Origin: Actinomycetes bacterium
GTDB taxonomy: Bacteria; Actinomycetota; Actinomycetes; Mycobacteriales; Micromonosporaceae
DNA: 9,160 bases
Reading direction: 5' to 3'
NCBI GenBank assembly: GCA_023402505.1
Contig: JAEYGD010000121.1
Coordinates: 1-9,160, forward strand
Shown one piece after another: positions 1 to 5,734 of the stretch. How positions within the stretch are numbered: the stretch's first letter is position 1; every line of letters starts with the position of its first letter. The translations under genes and the position numbers were made by a program. Below the pieces are notes generated by a model. The model was given only the letters and a program-made list of their open reading frames with translations, was not told where the DNA came from and searched no databases.

Positions 1-1149
1 GAGCTGCACGCCCCCACCGTCGAGGCGGCCGAGCACCTGACCAGTGCCGAGGTGACCGGCGAGCTGGCGCGGCGCACCCGGGCCGTGCTGGGTCCGGACG
101 ACCTGGTGGCCGACGTGTCCGGGACCGGGTTCGCGGTGACGACCGGGGTCGGGCCGGTGCTCGCGTACGCGCTGGGGACCCGGCTGGTGGCCGCGCTCAC
201 CCAGCCGTACCCGGGGCCCGGCACGGGGCTGCGGTTGCAGGTGAGCATCGGGTTGGCGGAGACGGGCGGGACCGACCCGCAGGACGTGCTGCGTCAGGCG
301 GACCTGGCCCGCCGGCGGGCCGTGCAGCTCGGCCGGGACCGGGTGGAGTGGTACGACGCCTACCTGGAGGAGCAGCTGGTCCGCCGCCTGGACCTGGAGC
401 GGGAGCTGCCCGGCGCGGTCGCCCGGGGCGAGTTGGACCTGGTGTTCCAGCCGGTGCTCGGGCTGGCCGACCGGCAGCCGGTGGGGGCGGAGGCGCTGCT
501 GCGCTGGCGCAGCCCCGTCCTCGGCACGGTGCTGCCGGCGGAGCTGCTGCCGGTGGCGGAGGATCTCGACGTGATGGGTGAGCTCGGCTGCTGGGTGCTG
601 GACCGGGCCTGCCGGCACCTGGCCTCCTGGACGGGGACCGGGCGGGAGCTGTGGATGGCGGTCAACGTGGGCGTACGCGAGCTGACCGCCCCGGACTTCG
701 TGCCCCGCACGGTGGCGGTGCTGGAGGCGTACGGGCTGGCGCCGGAGCGCCTGGTGGTCGAGGTGGCCGAGCCGGCGGTGGCGGCGGAGCTGCCGACGGT
801 GGTGGCGCGGCTGGCGGGGCTGCGTTCCCTGGGCGTCCGCACCGCGCTGGACGACTTCCGGGCCGAGCACGCCTCCCTCGCCCAGCTCCGCCGGCTGCCG
901 ATCGACCTGCTCAAGATCGGTCCGCAGCTGGTGGACCGCAATGCCGACCGCCCGCTGCTCGACGTGGTGGTCGGTGTCGGCGAGCGGCTCGGGCTGGAGA
1001 TCGTGGTGGAGGAGCTGGAGGCGGACGACCAGGTGGAGGCCGCCCGGCTGGCCGGCTGCCGGTACGGGCAGGGGTTCGCGCTCGCCCGGCCGGCCACGGC
1101 GGAGCGGGTCGAGGCGTACTTCGAGGAGTTTCCGTTCGCGTCCCGGTGA
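1..1149 (+). CDS. GGDEF/EAL-domain cyclic-di-GMP protein, 5'-truncated
   Basis: The frame is open from base 1 to the TGA at 1147-1149, so the 5' end lies outside the window and no start is assigned; a GTG at 52 falls inside the GGDEF-like domain. The first ~115 visible residues resemble the end of a GGDEF domain, but the signature position reads SGTGF (118-132) instead of GGDEF, so cyclase activity is unlikely. An EAL phosphodiesterase domain follows: EALLRW (Glu codon at 490), the Asn of AVNVG, the Glu of VVEVAE, DDF (850-858), Lys in LLKIG (codon 913), EELE and QGF (1069-1077). The metal/substrate loop, usually DDFGTGYSSL, reads DDFRAEHASL. EAL domains cleave c-di-GMP; here activity could be intact, weak or lost to a binding role. 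Any N-terminal sensor or membrane part is not visible. The gene converges on the LacI-family gene with 17 bases between them. The family call is firm; activity is uncertain. Confidence 0.9.
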   Translation, partial: ELHAPTVEAAEHLTSAEVTGELARRTRAVLGPDDLVADVSGTGFAVTTGVGPVLAYALGTRLVAALTQPYPGPGTGLRLQVSIGLAETGGTDPQDVLRQADLARRRAVQLGRDRVEWYDAYLEEQLVRRLDLERELPGAVARGELDLVFQPVLGLADRQPVGAEALLRWRSPVLGTVLPAELLPVAEDLDVMGELGCWVLDRACRHLASWTGTGRELWMAVNVGVRELTAPDFVPRTVAVLEAYGLAPERLVVEVAEPAVAAELPTVVARLAGLRSLGVRTALDDFRAEHASLAQLRRLPIDLLKIGPQLVDRNADRPLLDVVVGVGERLGLEIVVEELEADDQVEAARLAGCRYGQGFALARPATAERVEAYFEEFPFASR

Positions 1150-1156
1150 GCGTCGG

Positions 1157-1170
1157 CTGAATCGGTTCAG
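1157..1170. terminator. Small hairpin between convergent genes (possible bidirectional terminator)
   Basis: CTGAA (1157-1161), loop TCGG, TTCAG (1166-1170) forms a perfect 5-bp stem with a tetraloop, within the 17-base gap and running over the LacI-family stop codon. It is short and has no T-tract, so a terminator role is only suggested by its position between converging genes. Confidence 0.25.
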
Positions 1171-2189
1171 GCGCTCCGTGGTGGCGGGGCGGTGCTGCCG
1201 CGCGGGGTCAGGTGCGCCGTCTCGTCCTGGAGCCCGCCGACGGCCGCCCCGCCGATCACGGCCAGCAGTTGCCGTGCGGCGTGCGCGCCGTACGCCGGGA
1301 TGTCCCGGCCGAGTGCGGTGAGCGGCGGGTGCACCAGCCGGCACAGCGGCGAGTCGTCCCAGGCCACGATGGACAGGTCGGCGGGTACGGCGAGACCCAT
1401 CTCCTGTGCCACCGACAGTCCGGCGATCGCCATCACGTCGTTGTCGTAGACGACCGCCGTGGGCCGGGCGGGTGAGCTGAGCAGCCGGCGGGTGGCGCGG
1501 GCGCCCTCCTCGCCGGTGTAGTCGGAGGGCACGGTGACCGCGTCGGCGAGGCCGAGCCGCCGGCACACCCCGGTGAACGCGTCGGTGCGGATCGAGGTGT
1601 GCAGCAGTTCGGGCAGGCCGCCGACGCGGGCGATCCGGCGGTGGCCGAGGGCGACCAGGTACTCGACGGTCTCCACCAGGGCCGCGGCGTCGTCGGACCA
1701 GACGTTGGCGAGGCCGCCGGTGCCGCCCGGGCCGCCGATCACCACGGCGGGCAGGCCCAGGGACTCCAGGGCCGGCACCCGCCGGTCGTCGGTGCGCAGG
1801 TCGCACACGAGGACACCGTCGACACGGCGTTCGCCCCACCAGCGGCGGTAGACGGCGATCTCGGCGTCCTGGTCGGCGACCATCTGGAGGGTCAGCGCGT
1901 ACGAGCGTGCCGAGAGCTCCGCCTCGACGCCGCTGATCAGTTCCATGAAGAACGGCTCGATGCCGAGTGTGCGGGCCGGCCGGCACAGGGCCAGGCCGAT
2001 GGCGTCGGAGGTGGACCCGGAGAGCGCCCGCGCGGCGCTGCTGCGGCTGAACCCGATCTCGGCCGCGACGGCGAGGATGCGCTGGCGGGTGGCTTCGGAG
2101 ACGCCGGGCTGGCCGTTGAGCGCGTAGGAGACCGCTCCCTTCGACACGCCGGCGCGTCGTGCCACGTCGGCGATGGTCGGTCGCTTCAC
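1167..2189 (-). CDS. LacI-family transcriptional repressor of the adjacent sugar operon
   Basis: The 340-residue product has the classic LacI/GalR layout. An N-terminal helix-turn-helix begins TIADVARRAGVSKGAVSYAL (residues ~5-24), followed by the hinge region (AARALSGS). A periplasmic-binding-protein-like effector domain follows, with FFMELISGVEAEL, VDGVLVCD, VYDNDVMAIAGL and the typical LSIVAWDDSPLCRLVHPPLT near the C-terminus. The start is the GTG at 2189-2187. It is preceded at good spacing by AGGGAG/GGGAGG and places the HTH at the usual distance from the N-terminus. An upstream ATG at 2234 would add an arginine-rich 15-residue tail and lacks support. The gene is divergent from the solute-binding-protein gene, the standard position for a local regulator of such an operon. 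It probably binds the palindrome at 2437-2450 and releases it when a mannoside or mannose-related effector binds. The family is certain; target and effector are inferred from context. Confidence 0.95.
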   Translation of the reverse strand: MKRPTIADVARRAGVSKGAVSYALNGQPGVSEATRQRILAVAAEIGFSRSSAARALSGSTSDAIGLALCRPARTLGIEPFFMELISGVEAELSARSYALTLQMVADQDAEIAVYRRWWGERRVDGVLVCDLRTDDRRVPALESLGLPAVVIGGPGGTGGLANVWSDDAAALVETVEYLVALGHRRIARVGGLPELLHTSIRTDAFTGVCRRLGLADAVTVPSDYTGEEGARATRRLLSSPARPTAVVYDNDVMAIAGLSVAQEMGLAVPADLSIVAWDDSPLCRLVHPPLTALGRDIPAYGAHAARQLLAVIGGAAVGGLQDETAHLTPRGSTAPPPRSA

Positions 2190-2194
2190 CGGCG

Positions 2195-2203
2195 CTCCCT
2201 CCC
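2195..2203 (-). promoter_or_regulatory. Ribosome binding site deciding the LacI-family start
   Basis: Read on the minus strand this is GGGAGGGAG, ending 5 bases before the GTG at 2189. It fixes that GTG as start in preference to the upstream ATG at 2234. Confidence 0.7.
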
Positions 2204-2245
2204 GCTGGCCGCGCCGCCGGCGGCTGATGATCACTTGCTCGGTTC

Positions 2246-2275
2246 AGCCTACGACAGGGCCGCGCGTCGAGGGAA
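2246..2275 (-). promoter_or_regulatory. Weak candidate promoter for the LacI-family gene
   Basis: On the minus strand TTCCCT (2275-2270) and TAGGCT (2251-2246) are separated by 18 bases. The -10 fits the actinobacterial TAnnnT pattern and would leave a leader of about 50 bases before the GTG. The -35 matches consensus at only three positions, so this is tentative. Confidence 0.25.
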
Positions 2276-2369
2276 CCGCCGGGGTGCCCGCCGTACCGCT
2301 TCCACCACCCGCATCCGCGCTCCGACCGCACCGTGACGGTTACCCGTGGGTGTCCCGGTTCATCGACCG

Positions 2370-2398
2370 TTGACACCGTCTCGGGGTGCTCGTACGGT
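2370..2398 (+). promoter_or_regulatory. Sigma-70-type promoter of the mannoside uptake operon
   Basis: A perfect -35 hexamer TTGACA (2370-2375) is followed, after exactly 17 bases, by the -10 hexamer TACGGT (2393-2398), which fits the actinobacterial TAnnnT form. Transcription would begin near 2405, giving a leader of about 65 bases before the ATG at 2470. It is the best vegetative promoter seen in the window and sits just upstream of the operator-like palindrome, as expected for a LacI-repressed operon. No transcription data are available. Confidence 0.7.
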
Positions 2399-2436
2399 GG
2401 CGTCACTTATCCGGTTCAGTAGGCGTATCTCGATGG

Positions 2437-2450
2437 CGGGAGCGTTTCCG
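2437..2450. promoter_or_regulatory. Candidate LacI-family operator
   Basis: CGGGAGCGTTTCCG is an imperfect palindrome centred on a CG dinucleotide, with 5 of 7 pairs symmetrical. LacI-family operators characteristically have a central CG. The left half equals the half-site of the CebR-type operator (GGGAGCGCTCCC), and the right half is that of the GAAACGTTTC type. It lies ~30 bases downstream of the predicted transcription start and before the ribosome site, where a bound repressor would block elongation or promoter clearance. Operator identity is inferred. Confidence 0.5.
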
Positions 2451-2459
2451 GCTTGGTGT

Positions 2460-2464
2460 GGAGG
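2460..2464 (+). promoter_or_regulatory. Ribosome binding site of the solute-binding protein gene
   Basis: GGAGG lies 5 bases upstream of the ATG at 2470. It selects that ATG rather than the in-frame ATG-like starts upstream from 2386, which lie before the predicted transcription start. Confidence 0.75.
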
Positions 2465-2469
2465 ATGTG

Positions 2470-3753
2470 ATGACGCGATCCCTGACCCGGTGGGCCAGGA
2501 CAGCCGCGGTCGGCGCGGTGGGCCTGGCTCTGGTGGCGGCGTGCAGTGGCAACAGCGGTGGTGGCGGCGAGTCCGGCGACCAGGTCACCTTGAAGATCAA
2601 TTTCTGGGGTGACTTCGGCCTCGACGAGCTGAAGGCGAAGTACGAGGACGCCAACCCGAACGTGAAGATCAGCCTGAACACGGGCGAGTACAACGCCCAG
2701 CACGAGGACCTCCAGAAGAAGCTCATCGCCGGGTCGGGCGCGCCGGACATCGCCGCCATCGACGAGGGCTTCGTGATCCAGTTCCGGGGTCAGGCCGACA
2801 AGTTCGTCAACCTGCTCGACCAGGGCGCCGGCCAGTACGAGAGCCGCTACCTGCCCTGGAAGTGGAAGCAGACCCTGACGCCGGACGGCAAGACCCAGAT
2901 CGGCCTCGGCACCGACGTCGGCGGCCTCGCCATGTGCTACCGCACCGACCTGTTCGCGGCGGCCGGCCTGCCCGTCGAACGCGACCAGGTCTCCGCCCTC
3001 TGGCCCACCTGGGACCGGTTCACCGCCGTCGGGCAGCAGTACACCGGGAAGACCGGCAAGAAGTTCATCGACTCCGCCACCAACATCTTCAACCCGGTGC
3101 TCGGCCAGCAGCCGGTCGGCTTCTACGACGAGAGCGAGACCCTGCGGATGGAGGGTGGCCCGAAGGTCGCCTTCGACGTCGCCGCGAAGATGATCGGCGC
3201 CGACCTGTCGGCCAACCTGGCCGCGTTCTCGCCCGAGTGGAACAGCGGCTTCGTCAAGGGCGACTTCGCGGTCCTGGCCTGCCCCGCGTGGATGCAGGGC
3301 CACATCAAGAACACCGCACCCGGCACCAGCGGAAAGTGGGACGTCGCCGCGATCCCGGGTGGCGGCGGCAACTGGGGTGGCTCCTTCCTCACCATCCCCA
3401 AGCAGGGGAAGAACGTCGACGAGGCGTACCGGTTCCTGGAGTGGCTGATCCAGCCGGAGCAGCAGATCGAGATCTTCAAGCAGGTCGGCAACCTGCCCTC
3501 GCAGCCGGCGCTCTACCAGGACCCGGCGATCCGGGACTTCACCAACCCGTTCTTCAGCAACGCCCCGGTCGGCCAGATCTTCGCCAGGACGGCCGAGAAC
3601 CTGACCCCGCAGTACCTGGGTCGCAGGAACGGCCCGACCCGCGTCGCGGTGGAGAACGTCATCAACCGCCTGGCCACCGGCAACCTGAAGGGCAAGCCCG
3701 ACCAGGCGTGGACCGAGGCGGTCAAGGAAGCCGAGAAGGCCGCGAAGTCCTGA
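2470..3753 (+). CDS. Sugar ABC transporter solute-binding lipoprotein
   Basis: The product is 427 residues, normal for carbohydrate solute-binding proteins of the CUT1 (MalE-like) group. The N-terminus has Arg residues, a hydrophobic stretch (AAVGAVGLALVAA) and a lipobox LVAAC with Cys25, so it should be lipid-anchored on the outer face of the membrane. A Gly/Ser-rich linker follows (SGNSGGGGES), then the binding-protein fold: VTLKINFWGDFG at the start of lobe 1, a SGAPDIAAIDEG segment, the hinge-like GTDVGGLAMCYRTDLF, and a C-terminal AYRFLEWLIQPEQQ segment typical of family 1 sugar-binding proteins. Many aromatic residues (for example WKWKQ, PAWMQG, GNWGGS) suit stacking against sugar rings. 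It is the first gene of the operon, followed by two permeases and a beta-mannosidase, so the ligand is probably a beta-manno-oligosaccharide such as mannobiose. Family certain; ligand inferred from the neighbouring enzyme only. Confidence 0.94.
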   Translation: MTRSLTRWARTAAVGAVGLALVAACSGNSGGGGESGDQVTLKINFWGDFGLDELKAKYEDANPNVKISLNTGEYNAQHEDLQKKLIAGSGAPDIAAIDEGFVIQFRGQADKFVNLLDQGAGQYESRYLPWKWKQTLTPDGKTQIGLGTDVGGLAMCYRTDLFAAAGLPVERDQVSALWPTWDRFTAVGQQYTGKTGKKFIDSATNIFNPVLGQQPVGFYDESETLRMEGGPKVAFDVAAKMIGADLSANLAAFSPEWNSGFVKGDFAVLACPAWMQGHIKNTAPGTSGKWDVAAIPGGGGNWGGSFLTIPKQGKNVDEAYRFLEWLIQPEQQIEIFKQVGNLPSQPALYQDPAIRDFTNPFFSNAPVGQIFARTAENLTPQYLGRRNGPTRVAVENVINRLATGNLKGKPDQAWTEAVKEAEKAAKS

Positions 3754-3763
3754 CCGTACGCGC

Positions 3764-3797
3764 CCGGCCGGGCGGATCCCGTCACCCGCCCGGCCGG
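3764..3797 (+). repeat. Strong intercistronic hairpin between binding-protein and permease genes
   Basis: CCGGCCGGGCGG (3764-3775) and its exact reverse complement (3786-3797) form a 12-bp all-G/C stem around a 10-base loop, starting 10 bases after the stop codon. There is no T-tract. In MalE-type operons such structures commonly protect the 3' end of the binding-protein message or act as partial terminators, so the lipoprotein is made in excess of the permeases. That role is inferred here; the structure itself is read directly. Confidence 0.75.
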
Positions 3798-3819
3798 CCG
3801 TCCCGCCTGGAGGTCCCCG

Positions 3820-4806
3820 ATGTCCACCATCCGGGCCGCACCGGCCCCCGCCCGGCCGGCCGCGCCGCCACCCGGCAGGCGCCGGTCCCTGCGCGACCGC
3901 CTGCACCGCTTCGACGCGCGGTACACGCCGTACCTGCTGATCGCCCCGTTCTTCATCCTGTTCGCGGTCTTCGGGCTCTTCCCGATCGCGTTCAACGCGG
4001 TCGTCGCCCTGCGCGACTGGCGGCTGGACGACCCGACCCGCGACGGCTGGGCCGGGCTGACCAACTTCGACCGGCTGCTCGGCGACGGCGACTTCTGGAA
4101 CGCCCTCTACAACACGTTCGGGATCTTCCTGCTCTCCACCGTGCCGCAGCTGCTGTTCGCCCTGGTCGTGGCCTCCCTGCTCAACCGCAGGCTGCGGGCG
4201 CAGACCTGGTTCCGGGTCGGGGTGCTGCTGCCGTACATCACCCCGGTCACCGCCTCGACGCTGATCTTCTCGGTGGTCTTCGCCCGCGACACCGGCGTCG
4301 CCAACTGGGTGCTGTCCCTGCTCGGCATCGGTGCGGGCGAGCCGATCGACTGGCGCGCGGCGAAGTGGTCCTCCTGGATCGCGATCGCCACGATGGTCAA
4401 CTGGAAGTGGATCGGTTACAACGCGCTGCTCTACCTGGCGGCCATGCAGTCCATCCCGCGCGACGTGTACGAGGCGGCCGCCGTCGACGGCGCCGGGCCG
4501 TGGCGTCAGTTGTGGCGGATCACCGTGCCGATGATCCGGCCGGTGGTCATCTTCACCGTGGTGCTGTCCACCATCGGCGGGCTGCAACTGTTCACCGAGC
4601 CGATGCTCTTCGACTCCAACCCGGCACTGGCCACCGGCGGCGCGGACGGTGAGTGGCAGACCATCGCCCAGCTCATCTACAAGGTCGGCTGGCGCGACCT
4701 CAACCTCGGGTACGCGGCCGCGATGTCATGGGCGCTGTTCCTGGTCATCCTGGTCGTCGCCGCGGTGAACGCCCTGCTGACGAGCCGTCTGGGAGGTGGC
4801 CGGTGA
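3820..4806 (+). CDS. Sugar ABC transporter permease, MalF type
   Basis: The 328-residue membrane protein begins with a Pro/Arg-rich cytoplasmic tail (residues 1-35). About six hydrophobic segments follow, for example YLLIAPFFILFAVFGLFPIAF (38-58), FGIFLLSTVPQLLFALVVAS (100-119), VGVLLPYITPVTASTLIFSV (133-152) and MSWALFLVILVVAAVNALL (302-320). The EAA loop that contacts the ATPase is YEAAAVDGAGPWRQLWRITVP (217-237, one residue variable at the edges), with the conserved Gly at the right place. The start is the ATG at 3820, preceded by GGAGG (3809-3813). It pairs with the next permease to form the CUT1 import channel for the sugar delivered by the lipoprotein. The last codons contain GGGAGG (4791-4796), a ribosome site for whatever starts at 4803. 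Sugar specificity is inferred from the operon. Confidence 0.94.
   Translation: MSTIRAAPAPARPAAPPPGRRRSLRDRLHRFDARYTPYLLIAPFFILFAVFGLFPIAFNAVVALRDWRLDDPTRDGWAGLTNFDRLLGDGDFWNALYNTFGIFLLSTVPQLLFALVVASLLNRRLRAQTWFRVGVLLPYITPVTASTLIFSVVFARDTGVANWVLSLLGIGAGEPIDWRAAKWSSWIAIATMVNWKWIGYNALLYLAAMQSIPRDVYEAAAVDGAGPWRQLWRITVPMIRPVVIFTVVLSTIGGLQLFTEPMLFDSNPALATGGADGEWQTIAQLIYKVGWRDLNLGYAAAMSWALFLVILVVAAVNALLTSRLGGGR
4791..4796 (+). promoter_or_regulatory. Ribosome binding site at the end of the first permease gene
   Basis: GGGAGG lies 6 bases before a GTG at 4803 that overlaps the first permease's stop (GTGA, 4803-4806). It ideally serves the 19-codon mini-ORF at 4803-4862. Before the 56-bp unit was present it would have served the second permease directly. 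Confidence 0.5.
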
Positions 4807-4862
4807 GTGCGAGGAGTGAGCTTGCGAGCCCCGCAGTCGCGAACGAAGGGGGAGCCCGGTGA
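4803..4862 (+). CDS. 19-codon mini-ORF coupled to both permease genes (possibly translated)
   Basis: Reading GTG at 4803 gives VSARSELASPAVANEGGAR and a TGA at 4860-4862. Its GTG overlaps the TGA of the first permease (GTGA) and its own TGA overlaps the GTG of the second permease (GTGA), so ribosomes could pass through all three frames by coupling. GGGAGG 6 bases upstream gives it a good ribosome site. The peptide has no recognisable domain. It may only bridge translation across the inserted repeat and have no function as a product. Whether it is translated cannot be known from sequence. Confidence 0.35.
   Translation: MSARSELASPAVANEGGAR
4804..4859 (+). repeat. 56-bp intercistronic repeat-like unit with 8-bp flanking direct repeats
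   Basis: CCGGTGAG occurs at 4800-4807 and again at 4856-4863, exactly 56 bases apart, at the stop of the first permease gene and the start of the second. Deleting one period would restore a plain 4-base GTGA overlap with GGGAGG as ribosome site. The unit contains a small stem (TTGCGA 4822-4827 with TCGCGA 4837-4842, one G-T pair) and ends with its own purine-rich ribosome site (GGGGGAG, 4848-4854). I recall similar dispersed GCGAGGAGTGAGCTTGCGAG sequences in Micromonosporaceae genomes, but could not search. The boundaries are as seen; the mobile or dispersed nature is inferred. Confidence 0.6.
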
Positions 4863-5734
4863 GCCGCCGGGCCGCCCTGCTGGGCCGCGCGCCGCAGCAC
4901 ACGCCGGGCAGCGCCGGGACGTACCTCCTGCTCGCCGGGGTGCTCGCCGTCTCGGCGTTCCCCCTGTACTGGATGTTCGTCATCGCCACCAGCACCGACG
5001 AGGCGCTGGCGAAGATCCCGCCGCAGGTGCTGCCCGGCGGGCAGCTGCTGACGAACCTGCGGGAGGTCTTCTCCATGCAGGACGTCTTCTTCCTCCAGTC
5101 GCTCGGCAACAGCGTGATCGTGTCGTCCGTGGTCACCGCCTCGGTGTTGTTCTTCTGCTCGCTGGCCGGGTTCGCCTTCGCCAAGCTGCGGTTCAGGGGG
5201 CGGCACGCGCTGATGGTCATGGTGATCCTGACCATGACGGTGCCCAACCAGCTCGGCGTGGTGGCCCTCTACATCCTGATGGGGAAGATGCCGGGCGACG
5301 GCGGCTGGAACGGCACCCTGCTGGCGGTCATCGTGCCCGGCCTGGTCAGCGCGTTCGGCGTCTTCTACATGCGGCAGTTCATCCTCGAGGCGGTCCCCGA
5401 CGAGCTGGTCGAGGCCGCCCGCGTGGACGGCGCCACCACCATGCGGATCTTCTGGAGCGTCGTGGTGCCGGCGGTCCGCCCGGCCCTCGCGGTGCTCGGC
5501 CTGCTCACGTTCGTCGCCACCTGGAACGAGTTCCAGTGGCCGCTGATCACGCTCGGCGGCACCGACTACCCGACCTCGATGGTCGCCCTGTCGGACCTGG
5601 CCAGCGGCAACTACGTGCTCTACCGGCGGGTGCTGGCCGGCGCCCTGGTCGCCACCCTGCCGTTGCTCGTCATGCTGTTCATCGGTGGACGACAGATCGT
5701 CCGCGGAATCATGGAAGGCGCGGTGAAGTCGTGA
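4859..5734 (+). CDS. Sugar ABC transporter permease, MalG type
   Basis: The 291-residue product has six likely membrane segments, including TYLLLAGVLAVSAFPLYWMF (21-40), VSSVVTASVLFFCSLAGFAF (88-107), ALMVMVILTMTVPNQLGVVA (117-136), TLLAVIVPGLVSAFGVFYM (153-171) and a final ALVATLPLLVMLFIGG (262-277). The EAA loop (VEAARVDGATTMRIFWSVVVP, residues 184-204) and the downstream WNEFQWPL block are typical of MalG-type CUT1 permeases. The start chosen is the GTG at 4859, preceded by GGGGGAG (4848-4854). It overlaps the mini-ORF stop and lies 52 bases beyond the first permease's stop. Its own stop overlaps the GTG of the beta-mannosidase gene (GTGA, 5731-5734), showing coupled expression of importer and hydrolase. 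No ATP-binding subunit gene accompanies the pair. Confidence 0.94.
   Translation: MSRRAALLGRAPQHTPGSAGTYLLLAGVLAVSAFPLYWMFVIATSTDEALAKIPPQVLPGGQLLTNLREVFSMQDVFFLQSLGNSVIVSSVVTASVLFFCSLAGFAFAKLRFRGRHALMVMVILTMTVPNQLGVVALYILMGKMPGDGGWNGTLLAVIVPGLVSAFGVFYMRQFILEAVPDELVEAARVDGATTMRIFWSVVVPAVRPALAVLGLLTFVATWNEFQWPLITLGGTDYPTSMVALSDLASGNYVLYRRVLAGALVATLPLLVMLFIGGRQIVRGIMEGAVKS

Noticed and set aside
2276..2369. Search for a riboswitch, small RNA or small gene in the divergent region
   Set aside because: Only short G/C-rich partial symmetries such as ACCCGTGGGT (2342-2351) were found; nothing supports an RNA or coding element.
1163..2419. The octamer CGGTTCAG at 1163, 2240 and 2412, around both ends of the LacI-family gene, as a possible operator set
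   Set aside because: It is not palindromic, the flanks differ, and the first copy is explained by a small hairpin at the gene end. Three occurrences are not enough to claim a site.
2386..2469. N-terminal extension of the solute-binding protein
   Set aside because: It would begin inside the predicted promoter and place 28 residues before the lipoprotein signal; GGAGG and the ATG at 2470 explain the start.
2416..4587. Long minus-strand open frame opposite the binding-protein and permease genes
   Set aside because: Low-complexity Asp/Gly/Arg/Val-rich composition and no family signature; it is the shadow of two certain genes.
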